Shown here piece after piece: positions 1 through 7,591 of a stretch of DNA of 64,000 nt. The stretch is from Flavobacteriales bacterium UBA7430 (GTDB lineage Bacteria > Bacteroidota > Bacteroidia > Flavobacteriales > UBA7430), in contig DLQO01000045.1 in NCBI GenBank assembly GCA_002478765.1, forward strand, positions 1 through 64,000, given 5' to 3'. The stretch's first letter is position 1; each line of letters opens with the position of its first letter. Position numbers and translations under genes: made by a program. The notes under the pieces are model-generated. The model saw nothing but the letters and a program-made list of their open reading frames with translations. It ran no database searches and was not told where the DNA came from.

Positions 1-204
1 AAATCATTTCCAGTGCCTTGGTATTTACTAAACTTTAACTTCATAAGCGTGTTGGTGTTCGAACGAAAATAGGGTTAATATGGCAAAGTTCAATGGTTAA
101 TCTTTAGGAAAACCCAATAAGAGATAAAACGTAGATGAATATCTATTAAATTACCCTAATTTTGATAGATATAATATGATATAGAATTTATTTTAAATGA
201 AATT
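1..204. other. Leading intergenic stretch, nothing recognised
   Basis: AT-rich sequence upstream of the GAPDH gene. I see no gene, RNA or clear TAnnTTTG promoter element here. It presumably holds the promoter and 5' leader of the downstream gene. Confidence 0.4.
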
Positions 205-1644
205 ATGAAAGAATATCAAGAAGCCTTGAGTGCTCGAATTGCTCAAGAAAAAGCCGCTATTGAACTCATTAAAATCACAAGTGATTTATCCTATGAAAAA
301 TCAATCGAACTGGTTCTCTTCCGCAATCGTTTGATCGACAAAAGCTCAAGTGAAGTATTGAATCTTCACGACTATGCAAAAAAAATTGTTGAAAAACCTA
401 TTGAAATAGTAGAGACCTTGGCGATTGCCAAAACTATTTCTGAATCAAATTTACCTCCATCAAAAATTGATATTGGGAAATTAACTCACGAATGGATTAA
501 GGAGAAACAGTCCGAAATAAACATTACAAGCTTCATAAGCTCAAAATTAAGTTTTCTCAGTAAGGAAAGTAAAAACATCACCCCAAAAGACATCATACTA
601 TTTGGTTTTGGCAGAATTGGTAGATTGGTAGCTCGTGAATTAATGGCCCAAGAAGGGCGAGGAGATCAATTGAGACTTAGGATTATTGTTTTGCGAAACA
701 ATGATCGTCTGAATATGATTAAACGAGCTTCCCTTTTGAGAACAGATTCTGTACATGGGAAATTTAAAGGAACTGTAATCGCCGATACAGAAAATAAATC
801 ACTAATCATCAATGGACAATCGATAAAGGTAATTGAAGCCTCTAATCCTGAAGAAATCGACTATAAATCATTTGGTATAGACAACGCCTTGTTGATTGAC
901 AACACGGGAGTATACCGAGATAAAAGTTCTCTGAGCAGGCATCTAAAAGCTAAAGGGGTCGAAAAAGTACTTTTAACTGCACCAGGAAATGAAATTCCCA
1001 ACGTGGTTTTTGGAGCAAATCATCAGGACTTTAATCTAGACGATCATTTCATATTTTCAGCAGCCTCATGTACCACTAATGCAATTACGCCCATACTTCA
1101 AGTTGTAAATAACGAATTAGGAATTTTAAACGGTCACATAGAAACCATTCATGCCTATACAAACGACCAAAATTTAGTCGATAATATGCATAAGAAAGAG
1201 CGAAGAGGACGTGCAGCAGCTCTTAACATGGTCATTACAAATACTGGAGCCGGTAAAGCTGTTGTAAAAGTGATTCCTAATTTAAAAGACAAACTCACGG
1301 CTAATGCCGTACGTGTTCCCACACCCAACGGATCGCTGGCCATACTTAAATTATCCCTTAAGAAAAAAACCTCCGTCCTTCAACTCAACAATATAATTAA
1401 AAATGCTGCCTTAGAAGGACCTTTAGTAGAGCAGATTAATTACTCGATGTCTAACGAGCTTGTATCAACAGATATCGTTGGAAATAGCTCACCCGCTGTA
1501 TTTGATAGTCCAGCGACAATCGTGTCAGCTGATGGTCGAAATATTGTTCTATACGTATGGTATGATAATGAATATGGATACACATGTCAAGTCATGCGTA
1601 TGGCAAAACACATGTCGAATGTACGTCGTCCTGTAAATTATTAA
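205..1644 (+). CDS. Glyceraldehyde-3-phosphate dehydrogenase, long Bacteroidota form
   Basis: This 479-residue protein should be a cytoplasmic GAPDH, oxidising and phosphorylating glyceraldehyde-3-phosphate with NAD(P). The Rossmann motif FGFGRIGR is at residues 133-140. The catalytic motif SCTTN places the nucleophilic Cys at residue 289, and the C-terminal WYDNEYGY motif is present. Ordinary GAPDH is about 335 residues. Here about 125 extra residues precede the NAD-binding domain; they are charged and probably helical, with no motif I know. Extended GAPDHs of this kind occur in Bacteroidota beside a normal-length paralogue, and a gluconeogenic role is possible but not shown. The start at 205 follows AT-rich leader sequence. 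The next gene begins 79 bp downstream on the same strand. Confidence 0.93.
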   Translation: MKEYQEALSARIAQEKAAIELIKITSDLSYEKSIELVLFRNRLIDKSSSEVLNLHDYAKKIVEKPIEIVETLAIAKTISESNLPPSKIDIGKLTHEWIKEKQSEINITSFISSKLSFLSKESKNITPKDIILFGFGRIGRLVARELMAQEGRGDQLRLRIIVLRNNDRLNMIKRASLLRTDSVHGKFKGTVIADTENKSLIINGQSIKVIEASNPEEIDYKSFGIDNALLIDNTGVYRDKSSLSRHLKAKGVEKVLLTAPGNEIPNVVFGANHQDFNLDDHFIFSAASCTTNAITPILQVVNNELGILNGHIETIHAYTNDQNLVDNMHKKERRGRAAALNMVITNTGAGKAVVKVIPNLKDKLTANAVRVPTPNGSLAILKLSLKKKTSVLQLNNIIKNAALEGPLVEQINYSMSNELVSTDIVGNSSPAVFDSPATIVSADGRNIVLYVWYDNEYGYTCQVMRMAKHMSNVRRPVNY

Positions 1645-1723
1645 ACGCGTCAAGATCATAAGTGATTCTGAGTCTTTGTAATAAATTCGCTATATTAGGT
1701 TGAATAACCCTTAATGGTATTTT

Positions 1724-2425
1724 ATGAACAAAGAAAGATTAGATCACGTATTTAAACAAAAGACTTGGAATGAAATAAAAACTAAAGATTCTTGGCAGCT
1801 TTTTAAAATCATGTCAGAATTTGTAAATGGTTTTGAAAAAATGTCCAGAATAGGTCCAAGTGTCACCATTTTTGGATCAGCAAGAACATCTCCAGATAAC
1901 AACTATTACATTCTTGCAACCGAAATAGGAAAACAGCTCTCTGAAAATGGATACGGCGTCATAACAGGTGGAGGACCCGGAATTATGGAGGCGGGTAACA
2001 AAGGTGCTAAATTAGGGGGTGGATCATCAGTAGGGCTGGTGATTGACTTACCCTTTGAAGCAACATCAAACAACTACATAGACGAGGATAAGAATATTTG
2101 CTTTGATTACTTTTTTGTTCGAAAAGTAATGTTTCTTAAATATGCTCAAGCCTTTGTTGTGATGCCTGGTGGTATGGGTACCCTTGATGAACTATTTGAA
2201 GCACTAACGCTCATTCAAACAAAAAAAATGGATAAATTTCCAATCATACTTGTAGGAAGCAATTTCTGGAAGGGCATCATGAATTGGATGAAAGAAACGT
2301 TGGTTGATGAAGGAATGATCAGTAAAGAGGATTTAAACTTAATTTCAATTGTAGATGATCCTCAAGAAGTTTTAAAAATTATTGACAATTTTTATGAGGA
2401 TTTCATGCTGAAACCCAACTTTTAA
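1724..2425 (+). CDS. LOG family protein (TIGR00730 type Rossmann fold)
   Basis: This 233-residue protein belongs to the LOG/lysine-decarboxylase-like family. Characterised members are nucleoside 5'-monophosphate phosphoribohydrolases that release cytokinin-type bases or hydrolyse AMP. The two family signatures are present: GGGPGIMEAG from residue 82, and PGGMGTLDE at residues 148-156, which contains the catalytic Glu and nucleotide-binding glycines. Length is normal for the family. The start at 1724 gives a typical N-terminus. It lies 79 bp after the GAPDH gene and may be co-transcribed. The real substrate in this organism is unknown, and the old label 'lysine decarboxylase' should not be used. 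Confidence 0.88.
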   Translation: MNKERLDHVFKQKTWNEIKTKDSWQLFKIMSEFVNGFEKMSRIGPSVTIFGSARTSPDNNYYILATEIGKQLSENGYGVITGGGPGIMEAGNKGAKLGGGSSVGLVIDLPFEATSNNYIDEDKNICFDYFFVRKVMFLKYAQAFVVMPGGMGTLDELFEALTLIQTKKMDKFPIILVGSNFWKGIMNWMKETLVDEGMISKEDLNLISIVDDPQEVLKIIDNFYEDFMLKPNF

Positions 2426-2469
2426 AACCTAAAACTCAACAACCACATCTACAAAGAAAAATTACATCA

Positions 2470-2538
2470 TAAAAAAAGACCTGTACTTTCATACAGGTCT
2501 TTCAAAATAAACTCTAACCCCCCCCAGGATTAAAATGA
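2470..2538 (-). ncRNA. Candidate small RNA, copy A of a tandem family
   Basis: Read on the minus strand, a TATATTTG promoter element is followed by a short leader, the core CCTG plus eight G plus TTAGAGTTTATTTTG, then a hairpin with an 11-bp stem (2475-2485 pairing with 2492-2502) and a run of seven T. This is the arrangement of a short, independently transcribed RNA of about 65-70 nt with an intrinsic terminator. No start codon with convincing coding potential was seen. Copy C shares the same layout almost base for base, but its stem sequence differs while staying paired. I do not recognise the family; comparison with Rfam (for example the Flavo-1 and Bacteroidales-1 models) is needed to name it. 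Confidence 0.6.
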
Positions 2539-2542
2539 ATAC

Positions 2543-2550
2543 CAAATATA
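2543..2550 (-). promoter_or_regulatory. Promoter -7 element of small RNA copy A
   Basis: The minus strand reads TATATTTG, a full match to the Bacteroidota -7 consensus TAnnTTTG. ATTGGT lies with its TTG 18 nt upstream, at the spacing of the -33 box. Copy C has the same ATTGGT with the same 18-nt spacing, which argues for function. Confidence 0.6.
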
Positions 2551-2584
2551 AATAATGGAAATGACCAATGAAATAGGTGAAATC

Positions 2585-2599
2585 ACTCATTTTTTGGGT
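2585..2599. promoter_or_regulatory. Conserved upstream dyad, copy A
   Basis: Plus-strand ACTCA-TTTTT-TGGGT is an imperfect inverted repeat. It sits about 35 bp upstream of the copy A -7 element, flanked by AGGTGAAA. The same dyad and flank recur upstream of copy C (3122-3136). The position suits an activator or regulator site; the binding protein is unknown. Confidence 0.45.
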
Positions 2600-2701
2600 A
2601 ATACTTCACCTTAAACTAAAAATACCCAATTAAAATATTGAAAACCAATTAGATAACAATAAAAGAGACTTGTAAATCAATTTCGAATACTCTTAGAAAT
2701 G

Positions 2702-2787
2702 ACGAAAGGCCAGTATGAATATACAGGCCTTTCGATTATAAATTACCCCCCCACAGGATAAACTTACTTTTTGTATTGTTTAAATAC
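2702..2787 (-). ncRNA. Candidate small RNA, copy B (divergent member)
   Basis: The minus strand has TATATTTG (2792-2799), then a longer leader than copies A and C, the core CCTGTGGGGGGG (G run opposite 2746-2752) and a long hairpin with arms CGAAAGGCC and GGCCTTTCG plus inner GTAT/ATAC pairing. The T-run after the hairpin is weak, so termination here is less certain. The TTAGAGTTT block of the other copies is not conserved. It is best read as a diverged relative of the same RNA family. Confidence 0.45.
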
Positions 2788-2791
2788 ACTG

Positions 2792-2799
2792 CAAATATA
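2792..2799 (-). promoter_or_regulatory. Promoter -7 element of small RNA copy B
   Basis: The minus strand reads TATATTTG, matching TAnnTTTG. It lies 40 bp upstream of the G run, compared with 18 bp in copies A and C. The -33 box and the ACTCA/TGGGT dyad of the other copies are not clearly present. Confidence 0.5.
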
Positions 2800-3006
2800 G
2801 GAATGTTTTTACCATTGGTCTATTTAGTAAAAGAATTAATTTACATAAAACTTAATTTATACGAATATCACAATTTAAAACCCTAAAAACGAATAAAACC
2901 ACAATTTAGGTTATGAAAATAAGTATTCATCCAATTTATTGTCTCGGGACAGAATATTAATCAATTTGAATATTGTGAAAAAAGAGAAATCCAAAGAGAT
3001 AATGCA

Positions 3007-3075
3007 TAAAAAAGACCCATGCAATTTGCATGGGTCTTCCAAAATAAACTCTAACCCCCCCCAGGATTAAAATGT
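3007..3075 (-). ncRNA. Candidate small RNA, copy C of the tandem family
   Basis: This has the same plan as copy A on the minus strand: TATGTTTG promoter element, short leader, CCTG plus eight G plus TTAGAGTTTATTTTG, then a hairpin of almost perfect symmetry (3012-3024 with 3026-3038) and a T-rich end. The stem is GACCCATG/CATGGGTC where copy A has GACCTGTA/TACAGGTC, so paired positions change together. It starts about 85 bp after the stop of the Lys1-like gene on the same strand but carries its own promoter, so it is not simply that gene's terminator. Confidence 0.6.
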
Positions 3076-3079
3076 TATA

Positions 3080-3087
3080 CAAACATA
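3080..3087 (-). promoter_or_regulatory. Promoter -7 element of small RNA copy C
   Basis: The minus strand reads TATGTTTG, matching TAnnTTTG, with ATTGGT at the -33 position. The 18-nt spacing is identical to copy A. Confidence 0.6.
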
Positions 3088-3121
3088 GAGATTGTAACCT
3101 ACCAATCATATAGGTGAAAAC

Positions 3122-3136
3122 ACTCATTTTTTGGGT
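3122..3136. promoter_or_regulatory. Conserved upstream dyad, copy C
   Basis: ACTCA-TTTTT-TGGGT is the same imperfect inverted repeat as at 2585-2599, again next to AGGTGAAA and about 35 bp upstream of the -7 box. Conservation in an otherwise drifting AT-rich spacer suggests a protein-binding site. Confidence 0.45.
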
Positions 3137-3160
3137 AATAACAACTTTTAGAGTATCCTT

Positions 3161-4360
3161 TCAAATATTCGCATACTTGTTCAGGTAATTGTAAAGACTC
3201 GACAATGATCCAGAATCACAAATTGTAGCTCTTTTTAAAACCCCATCATTATCTGCATTAAAAAGAGATGGTAACACATTTTCAATCAACTCATCTCCAA
3301 AACCCTCAGAAGCTTCTTTAGGCAGTTCACAGGGAAGATTATCAATAGCCACAACACTAATAACCGATTCCTTATTGAACACATCTTCCGACTCCAGTTG
3401 GGGATTGTATCCGTAAATAGGATTTATAATGCTCGAAGATCTAATAGTGCTTGCAATAGGACCATTGATATCACAAGATATATCGGAAACAACTCTTATC
3501 TTAAATTGGTTTAATTTTGCATCATCTCGTGTGAATAGTGAAGGTGCATTAGGCGCGTGAAAATGTCCGGCAATCAACACATCCGATACTGATGCAAACT
3601 TCATAAAGTCAGATGTGTAACGTTTTGGGTTCTCATAAAAATCTTTTTTACTTGATTGATTGGCGTCTGCTCTGGTATAATAATCCAATGATTCAAGTTG
3701 CACAAAGACAGGCTCGTTAAAAGTATCATTTAAAAAGGCATCTACCGAAACTTGTTTGACACCAAGAATACTTAAAAGCTCCTTAACACCGCGCCCCACT
3801 CTTCCGGTTCCTGTCGAAACGATTTTAATGTTGGATAAATCTATCTTTTTCAACTCCAATTCCATTTCCTTTTGATCTTCACACAAATAAACCCTTTTCA
3901 AATCAAAGCGACCGGTTCGCATTCCGTAGGTTAAAAAAGCATTGTAACAACCAACTATACCAGCATATCTTCCAAATCCAACAAGCCTCCTACCGGAATC
4001 GTCTGTCAAGACTTCATAATCGATAAGCGTAATATTTAAATCCAATATTCGACGAAGTAATTCCCTGTTATGAGATTGCTTTTTGATGGTATGTGAAAAA
4101 AAGAAATACCTTTTACCTTCGAGCAAAGAATCCGCCAACACTTCTTTCACACCAAATAAAACATCACAATCTGACAAATCTTCCTGCATGCAAATACCAC
4201 GTGAAATATATTCATGGTCGGAAAATTTCCGCATTTGACTCGGTTGAACCACCAATTTTGTTTGGGGGTATTTTTTAAGTAATTCTGAGCACTGGATAGG
4301 GGTTAAAACCACACGCTTATCGGGTGGGCTTTTACTTTCTCTTAATATTCCTATTTTCAT
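3161..4360 (-). CDS. Saccharopine dehydrogenase (L-lysine-forming, Lys1-like)
   Basis: This 399-residue NAD(P)-dependent dehydrogenase is of the alanine dehydrogenase/transhydrogenase fold. The order of motifs resembles yeast Lys1: an N-terminal KRVVLTP segment, FFFSHT-KKQ near residue 90, LIDYEVLTDDSGRR near 115-130 followed by FGRYAG, then the Rossmann glycines GTGRVGRG near 185. The enzyme interconverts saccharopine with lysine and 2-oxoglutarate. Whether it serves lysine breakdown or another reductive amination here is not shown. Length is slightly above yeast Lys1 (about 373 residues). The start at 4360 gives the standard MKIGILRES N-terminus. The gene stands alone, convergent with the LOG gene across the small-RNA region. 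Confidence 0.8.
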   Translation of the reverse strand: MKIGILRESKSPPDKRVVLTPIQCSELLKKYPQTKLVVQPSQMRKFSDHEYISRGICMQEDLSDCDVLFGVKEVLADSLLEGKRYFFFSHTIKKQSHNRELLRRILDLNITLIDYEVLTDDSGRRLVGFGRYAGIVGCYNAFLTYGMRTGRFDLKRVYLCEDQKEMELELKKIDLSNIKIVSTGTGRVGRGVKELLSILGVKQVSVDAFLNDTFNEPVFVQLESLDYYTRADANQSSKKDFYENPKRYTSDFMKFASVSDVLIAGHFHAPNAPSLFTRDDAKLNQFKIRVVSDISCDINGPIASTIRSSSIINPIYGYNPQLESEDVFNKESVISVVAIDNLPCELPKEASEGFGDELIENVLPSLFNADNDGVLKRATICDSGSLSSLYNYLNKYANI

Positions 4361-4474
4361 TATTCAATTATTTATTGTGTTTTTATATTCTTCAAAAATA
4401 CAAAATGAAAAAGTAATTGTGGTCATTATTAAAAACAACAGTTATTTAATCAAACGACATTAAAGGACTAAAAA

Positions 4475-4504
4475 TTGCGTACTGAAAAGTTAGCATTATA
4501 TTTG
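4475..4504 (+). promoter_or_regulatory. tmRNA promoter (-33 TTG, -7 TATATTTG)
   Basis: TTG at 4475-4477 and TATATTTG at 4497-4504 are separated by 19 bp, an excellent Bacteroidota promoter. Transcription would start roughly 10-15 nt before the mature 5' end of the tmRNA at 4525, leaving a short 5' extension for RNase P to remove. Confidence 0.75.
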
Positions 4505-4524
4505 CCCTAGTAAATTGACGTAAT

Positions 4525-4896
4525 GGGGATGACTGGCTTTGACAGCGAGATGAATAGGTCTGTAAGCATGCCGAGCATGGTGAGACGGCTCGTAAATATC
4601 CAATTCACATTTTTTTAAACGGCGAGTCTAACTACGCTTTAGCTGCCTAATCTAGGATTAGAATAGCTTTTGCTCCGAGGATAGAAGAAGGTTTATCGCT
4701 TCCATCCCACCGAGCATCAAAAAAAGGATGAACTAGCCAATAAGGATGCCTTGACTTAGAAGCGAAATAAAAAGGATAAGGTTTGATTTTGGGAATGTAC
4801 TCTTCCCGGTCTTACTCGAAAATTAATCGATTACTAAGCATGTAGAAAGCTTTCAGATTCCTTGTTTGGACCAGGGTTCGATTCCCTGCATCTCCA
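4525..4896 (+). ncRNA. ssrA: Transfer-messenger RNA (tmRNA)
   Basis: The RNA opens with GGGGATG and closes with CATCTCC plus discriminator A, which pair as a 7-bp acceptor stem with one G-U. The 3' part has the T-arm GGTTCGATTCC. The 3' CCA is not encoded, so it must be added enzymatically. The tag reading frame at 4621-4650 reads GGC GAG TCT AAC TAC GCT TTA GCT GCC TAA and encodes GESNYALAA, preceded by the Ala carried by tmRNA. It rescues stalled ribosomes and marks the product for proteolysis. No interruption or permuted structure is seen. Confidence 0.95.
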
Positions 4897-4900
4897 CTAC

Positions 4901-4934
4901 AACTCCACATTTCATTGAAGTGTGGAGTTTTTTA
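4901..4934 (+). terminator. Intrinsic terminator of tmRNA
   Basis: AACTCCACA pairs with TGTGGAGTT across an 11-nt loop and is followed by a T-run, five bases after the tmRNA 3' end. Confidence 0.85.
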
Positions 4935-5034
4935 TTGGCCTATATTATTGAAATGGGATAGATTTCTCATCGCTACATCACCTTAAGTATATGGAAATCG
5001 TTAAGTTGTGGAACACAATGAAAATACATAAATT

Positions 5035-6636
5035 ATGAGAAATAAGACCCCTATAATCATTTTCACCCTATGGTTTCATATGGTAGCTACCTGTCAAACA
5101 AACGAAACAGACCAGTACTGCCATCAGATTCACTTACCCGGTGGTTGGTTTAACTACTCATCATATGTGGTGGCTGAGAATATGGATACTGAGGTAGTCA
5201 TGAATTCCATCGATGATCATCTACTCATTCTAAAAAACAACAATGGTGATGCATATCTATCAGAATGGGGTTTTAATGGCATCGGTGAACTTGATTTCCG
5301 AGAGGGGTATCAAATAAAAACCAACACACCGGATATCCTTGAAATATGTGGATTAAAAGTGCAGCCCGAAGAACATGAGATTGCCATTGAGTCAGGATGG
5401 AATTCCATTTCTTATCTTAAAGAGACTCCTACTTCTGTGGAAGAGGTCATGCAAGGCTTAACAGACAATGGAAATTTAATCATCCTGAAAGATTACGAAG
5501 GGATGGCCTATTTACCCGAGCTAAATTTTAACGGTATTGGCAATATGCAACCGGGGCAAGGATACAAATTAAAAAGCAATACAAGCGGTACAATAAATTA
5601 TCTTGCAGATAATGAAACAAATAGACCTCTAACCTACGAACCTGTGATCGCATTAAAAGACATTGCGTCTTTTCCAATTGGAATGTCTCTTCAAGCCAAA
5701 AACATCACACAAAACCCCCGATACAGCAATACCTTAAAAAGAGATTTCAATAGCCTAAGCGCAGAATATGAAATGAAAATGGATCCAATTTACAAAGGGA
5801 TAAATCAGTACGATTTTAGCGCTGGTGACGCCCTTGTAAATTTCGCCAAAGAAAATGGTTTTCGTGTTTTTGGTCACGCATTAGTCTGGCATGCAGCGAT
5901 CCCGAATTGGTTAAACAATTTTGATGGCAGCGACCAGGAATTTGAAAATTTAATTGAGACATACATTAAAGCAACCGTTACTCATTTTGCGCAAGAAAAA
6001 ACAATCATTAATGGTGAAGAAGTTTCTGTTGTAGCCGGATGGGATGTTGTCAATGAAGCTTTCACAAATCAAGCAGAAAATGCTGTTTTCAGACAGCGAA
6101 TGGGTGAAGATTATGTTGCTAAATGTTTCACCTGGGCACGTGAAGCAGACCCTGATGTTAAATTGTTTTACAACGATTACAATCTCGAATTTGACTTCAA
6201 TAAAGTCAATCAGGTAACCAATATGATCGATGATTTTAGAGCTAATGGGATTCCCATTGATGGCGTCGGACTTCAAACTCACATTAACATCTCATATCCT
6301 CAAATAGCCACCTTCCAAAGTTGTTTGGACTTACTATTGGAAAAAGATGTCTTAATTCATTTTTCAGAAATCGATATGACGATAAATCGTGGTGGTGATA
6401 TCACAGAATTGACTTATGAAAGAGCACTTAGTCAGGAAAAGAGATACAAAGAAATTGCAGAATTGTATTGTACCATTCCCGCTAACAAACGTTTTGGAAT
6501 CACATTTTGGGGCATGCGAGACAATGAAAGTTGGTTGCTTAATTTTTGGGACAACCAAAATGAATACCCACTATTGTTTGACTCAAATTACAATTTTAAA
6601 ATCGCCCACAGAGGTTTTATTGAAGGGCTGCATTAA
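5035..6636 (+). CDS. Endo-1,4-beta-xylanase, GH10, with N-terminal repeat pair
   Basis: This secreted 533-residue protein has a signal peptide of about 20 residues, with a Cys at 20 that could be a weak lipobox. Two repeats of about 65 residues follow (about 34-98 and 118-181), each with GW, a hydrophobic L-I-LK stretch, FNGIG and GQGY/EGYQ-K. A GH10 barrel covers about 205-530. The acid/base Glu is E341 in WDVVNEAF and the nucleophile is E445 in SEIDM; LVWHAAIPNW and FWGMRD are also GH10 features. It should hydrolyse xylan backbones outside the cytoplasm. No SusC/SusD pair or other carbohydrate gene is adjacent and no type IX sorting domain is visible, so its route to the surface is unclear. 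The repeats resemble modules common in marine flavobacterial surface proteins. Confidence 0.9.
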   Translation: MRNKTPIIIFTLWFHMVATCQTNETDQYCHQIHLPGGWFNYSSYVVAENMDTEVVMNSIDDHLLILKNNNGDAYLSEWGFNGIGELDFREGYQIKTNTPDILEICGLKVQPEEHEIAIESGWNSISYLKETPTSVEEVMQGLTDNGNLIILKDYEGMAYLPELNFNGIGNMQPGQGYKLKSNTSGTINYLADNETNRPLTYEPVIALKDIASFPIGMSLQAKNITQNPRYSNTLKRDFNSLSAEYEMKMDPIYKGINQYDFSAGDALVNFAKENGFRVFGHALVWHAAIPNWLNNFDGSDQEFENLIETYIKATVTHFAQEKTIINGEEVSVVAGWDVVNEAFTNQAENAVFRQRMGEDYVAKCFTWAREADPDVKLFYNDYNLEFDFNKVNQVTNMIDDFRANGIPIDGVGLQTHINISYPQIATFQSCLDLLLEKDVLIHFSEIDMTINRGGDITELTYERALSQEKRYKEIAELYCTIPANKRFGITFWGMRDNESWLLNFWDNQNEYPLLFDSNYNFKIAHRGFIEGLH

Positions 6637-6652
6637 TTTTTCAATGTCAAGG

Positions 6653-7591
6653 CTATTTTGACAGCCGTTCATATCGATTTGTCATAAATGATTTGTATTC
6701 TTCACGATTGCCGGTAGATAAAAATGAATCATCAATAAGATCAAATGCATCATTTTTACACTCGTTAAACCTACTAAACACATTATTCATCTGCTTTTGA
6801 CTCAAGCCCATTTTTGTTCCAAAATTTTCAAAATGCTCAAACTTTATTTTCTTCTTTTTACCTTCCAGAGTGAGTGCCAGTTCATCAGGATCTTCGGGTA
6901 ACAAAATGGAAACATTTAATAAATCATACGCAGGAGATAACACCCACTTACCACCACTCAGGATCATTGAGAAATTCTTCAAATGCATATCATTATTTCC
7001 CGTTAAAAAACAAAACAGAGTCAATTCAAACAGACGTATTTTATCAAAAAGTGTATTGTCAGAATACTCCCCTACTGCCTTAGCTACTTTTTCCATAGAG
7101 CTTCTGTACTTATCGAAAGCTTCAGTAATTTGGAACATATCGATCATATGAATTTTACCCCCACTTATTGACCGATCTATGCGTTTTGTAATGTAAGCAA
7201 GCTCGCCAGAGCGCAAACGAATTAAGCTTGATGGAACAACCTTAATTCCAAAGAGCTCCGCTATTCTCATAGTCAGATGTTCATTCTCGGGCATTTGAGG
7301 ATAATCATTTGTTGGGGGTTTAAAAATGTAATTCCCTCCTAATTCTCCTACAATAGTTAAACGGTGTACCCCTTTATTTTTAAACTCACTTGTCAGACCC
7401 ATTGACAATTTTGCCTGTACACCGGGAACAGTAACACTTCTACATACAACCTTTTTTGCCAGTTCAACCATCTGTGATAAAGAATAATTCAATTCAAGTA
7501 CGTGTTTCGTACCAAAAAACTTCTCACTACATTTTGTGTGAAAATGCAATCCTTCATCTATTGATTTATAGCAGCACAAACATTTATTCAT
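6653..7591 (-). CDS. HipT-like Ser/Thr kinase toxin (HipA kinase core)
   Basis: This 312-residue protein is the kinase part of HipA without its N-terminal subdomain. An N-terminal Cys/His cluster (C4, C6, C7, H18, C21) looks like a small metal-binding knob. VPGVQAKLS at 55-63 is the flexible nucleotide loop. The catalytic motif GNNDMHLKNF has D201 and N206, and SPAYDLLN with D223 is the DFG equivalent. HipA and HipT inhibit growth by phosphorylating aminoacyl-tRNA synthetases; the target here is unknown. I chose the ATG at 7591, not 7615, because it gives the usual MNKCLCC start and an 8-bp ATGAATAA overlap with the upstream gene's stop. Its 3' end converges on the xylanase gene with only 16 bp between. 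Confidence 0.85.
   Translation of the reverse strand: MNKCLCCYKSIDEGLHFHTKCSEKFFGTKHVLELNYSLSQMVELAKKVVCRSVTVPGVQAKLSMGLTSEFKNKGVHRLTIVGELGGNYIFKPPTNDYPQMPENEHLTMRIAELFGIKVVPSSLIRLRSGELAYITKRIDRSISGGKIHMIDMFQITEAFDKYRSSMEKVAKAVGEYSDNTLFDKIRLFELTLFCFLTGNNDMHLKNFSMILSGGKWVLSPAYDLLNVSILLPEDPDELALTLEGKKKKIKFEHFENFGTKMGLSQKQMNNVFSRFNECKNDAFDLIDDSFLSTGNREEYKSFMTNRYERLSK

Noticed and set aside
2518..3062. C-runs of seven to eight bases as sequencing artefacts
   Set aside because: The run recurs in three places at the same relative position between promoter and hairpin, so it is a conserved part of the unit, although exact run length may be uncertain.
2470..3140. CRISPR-like or transposon-derived repeat cluster
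   Set aside because: Only three units, irregular spacing, different stems, and each has its own promoter and hairpin; no spacers, cas genes, terminal repeats or target duplications.
6416..6661. Possible gene on the plus strand inside the end of the xylanase gene
   Set aside because: It lies in another frame of a well-supported GH10 domain and resembles no protein; overlap shadow.
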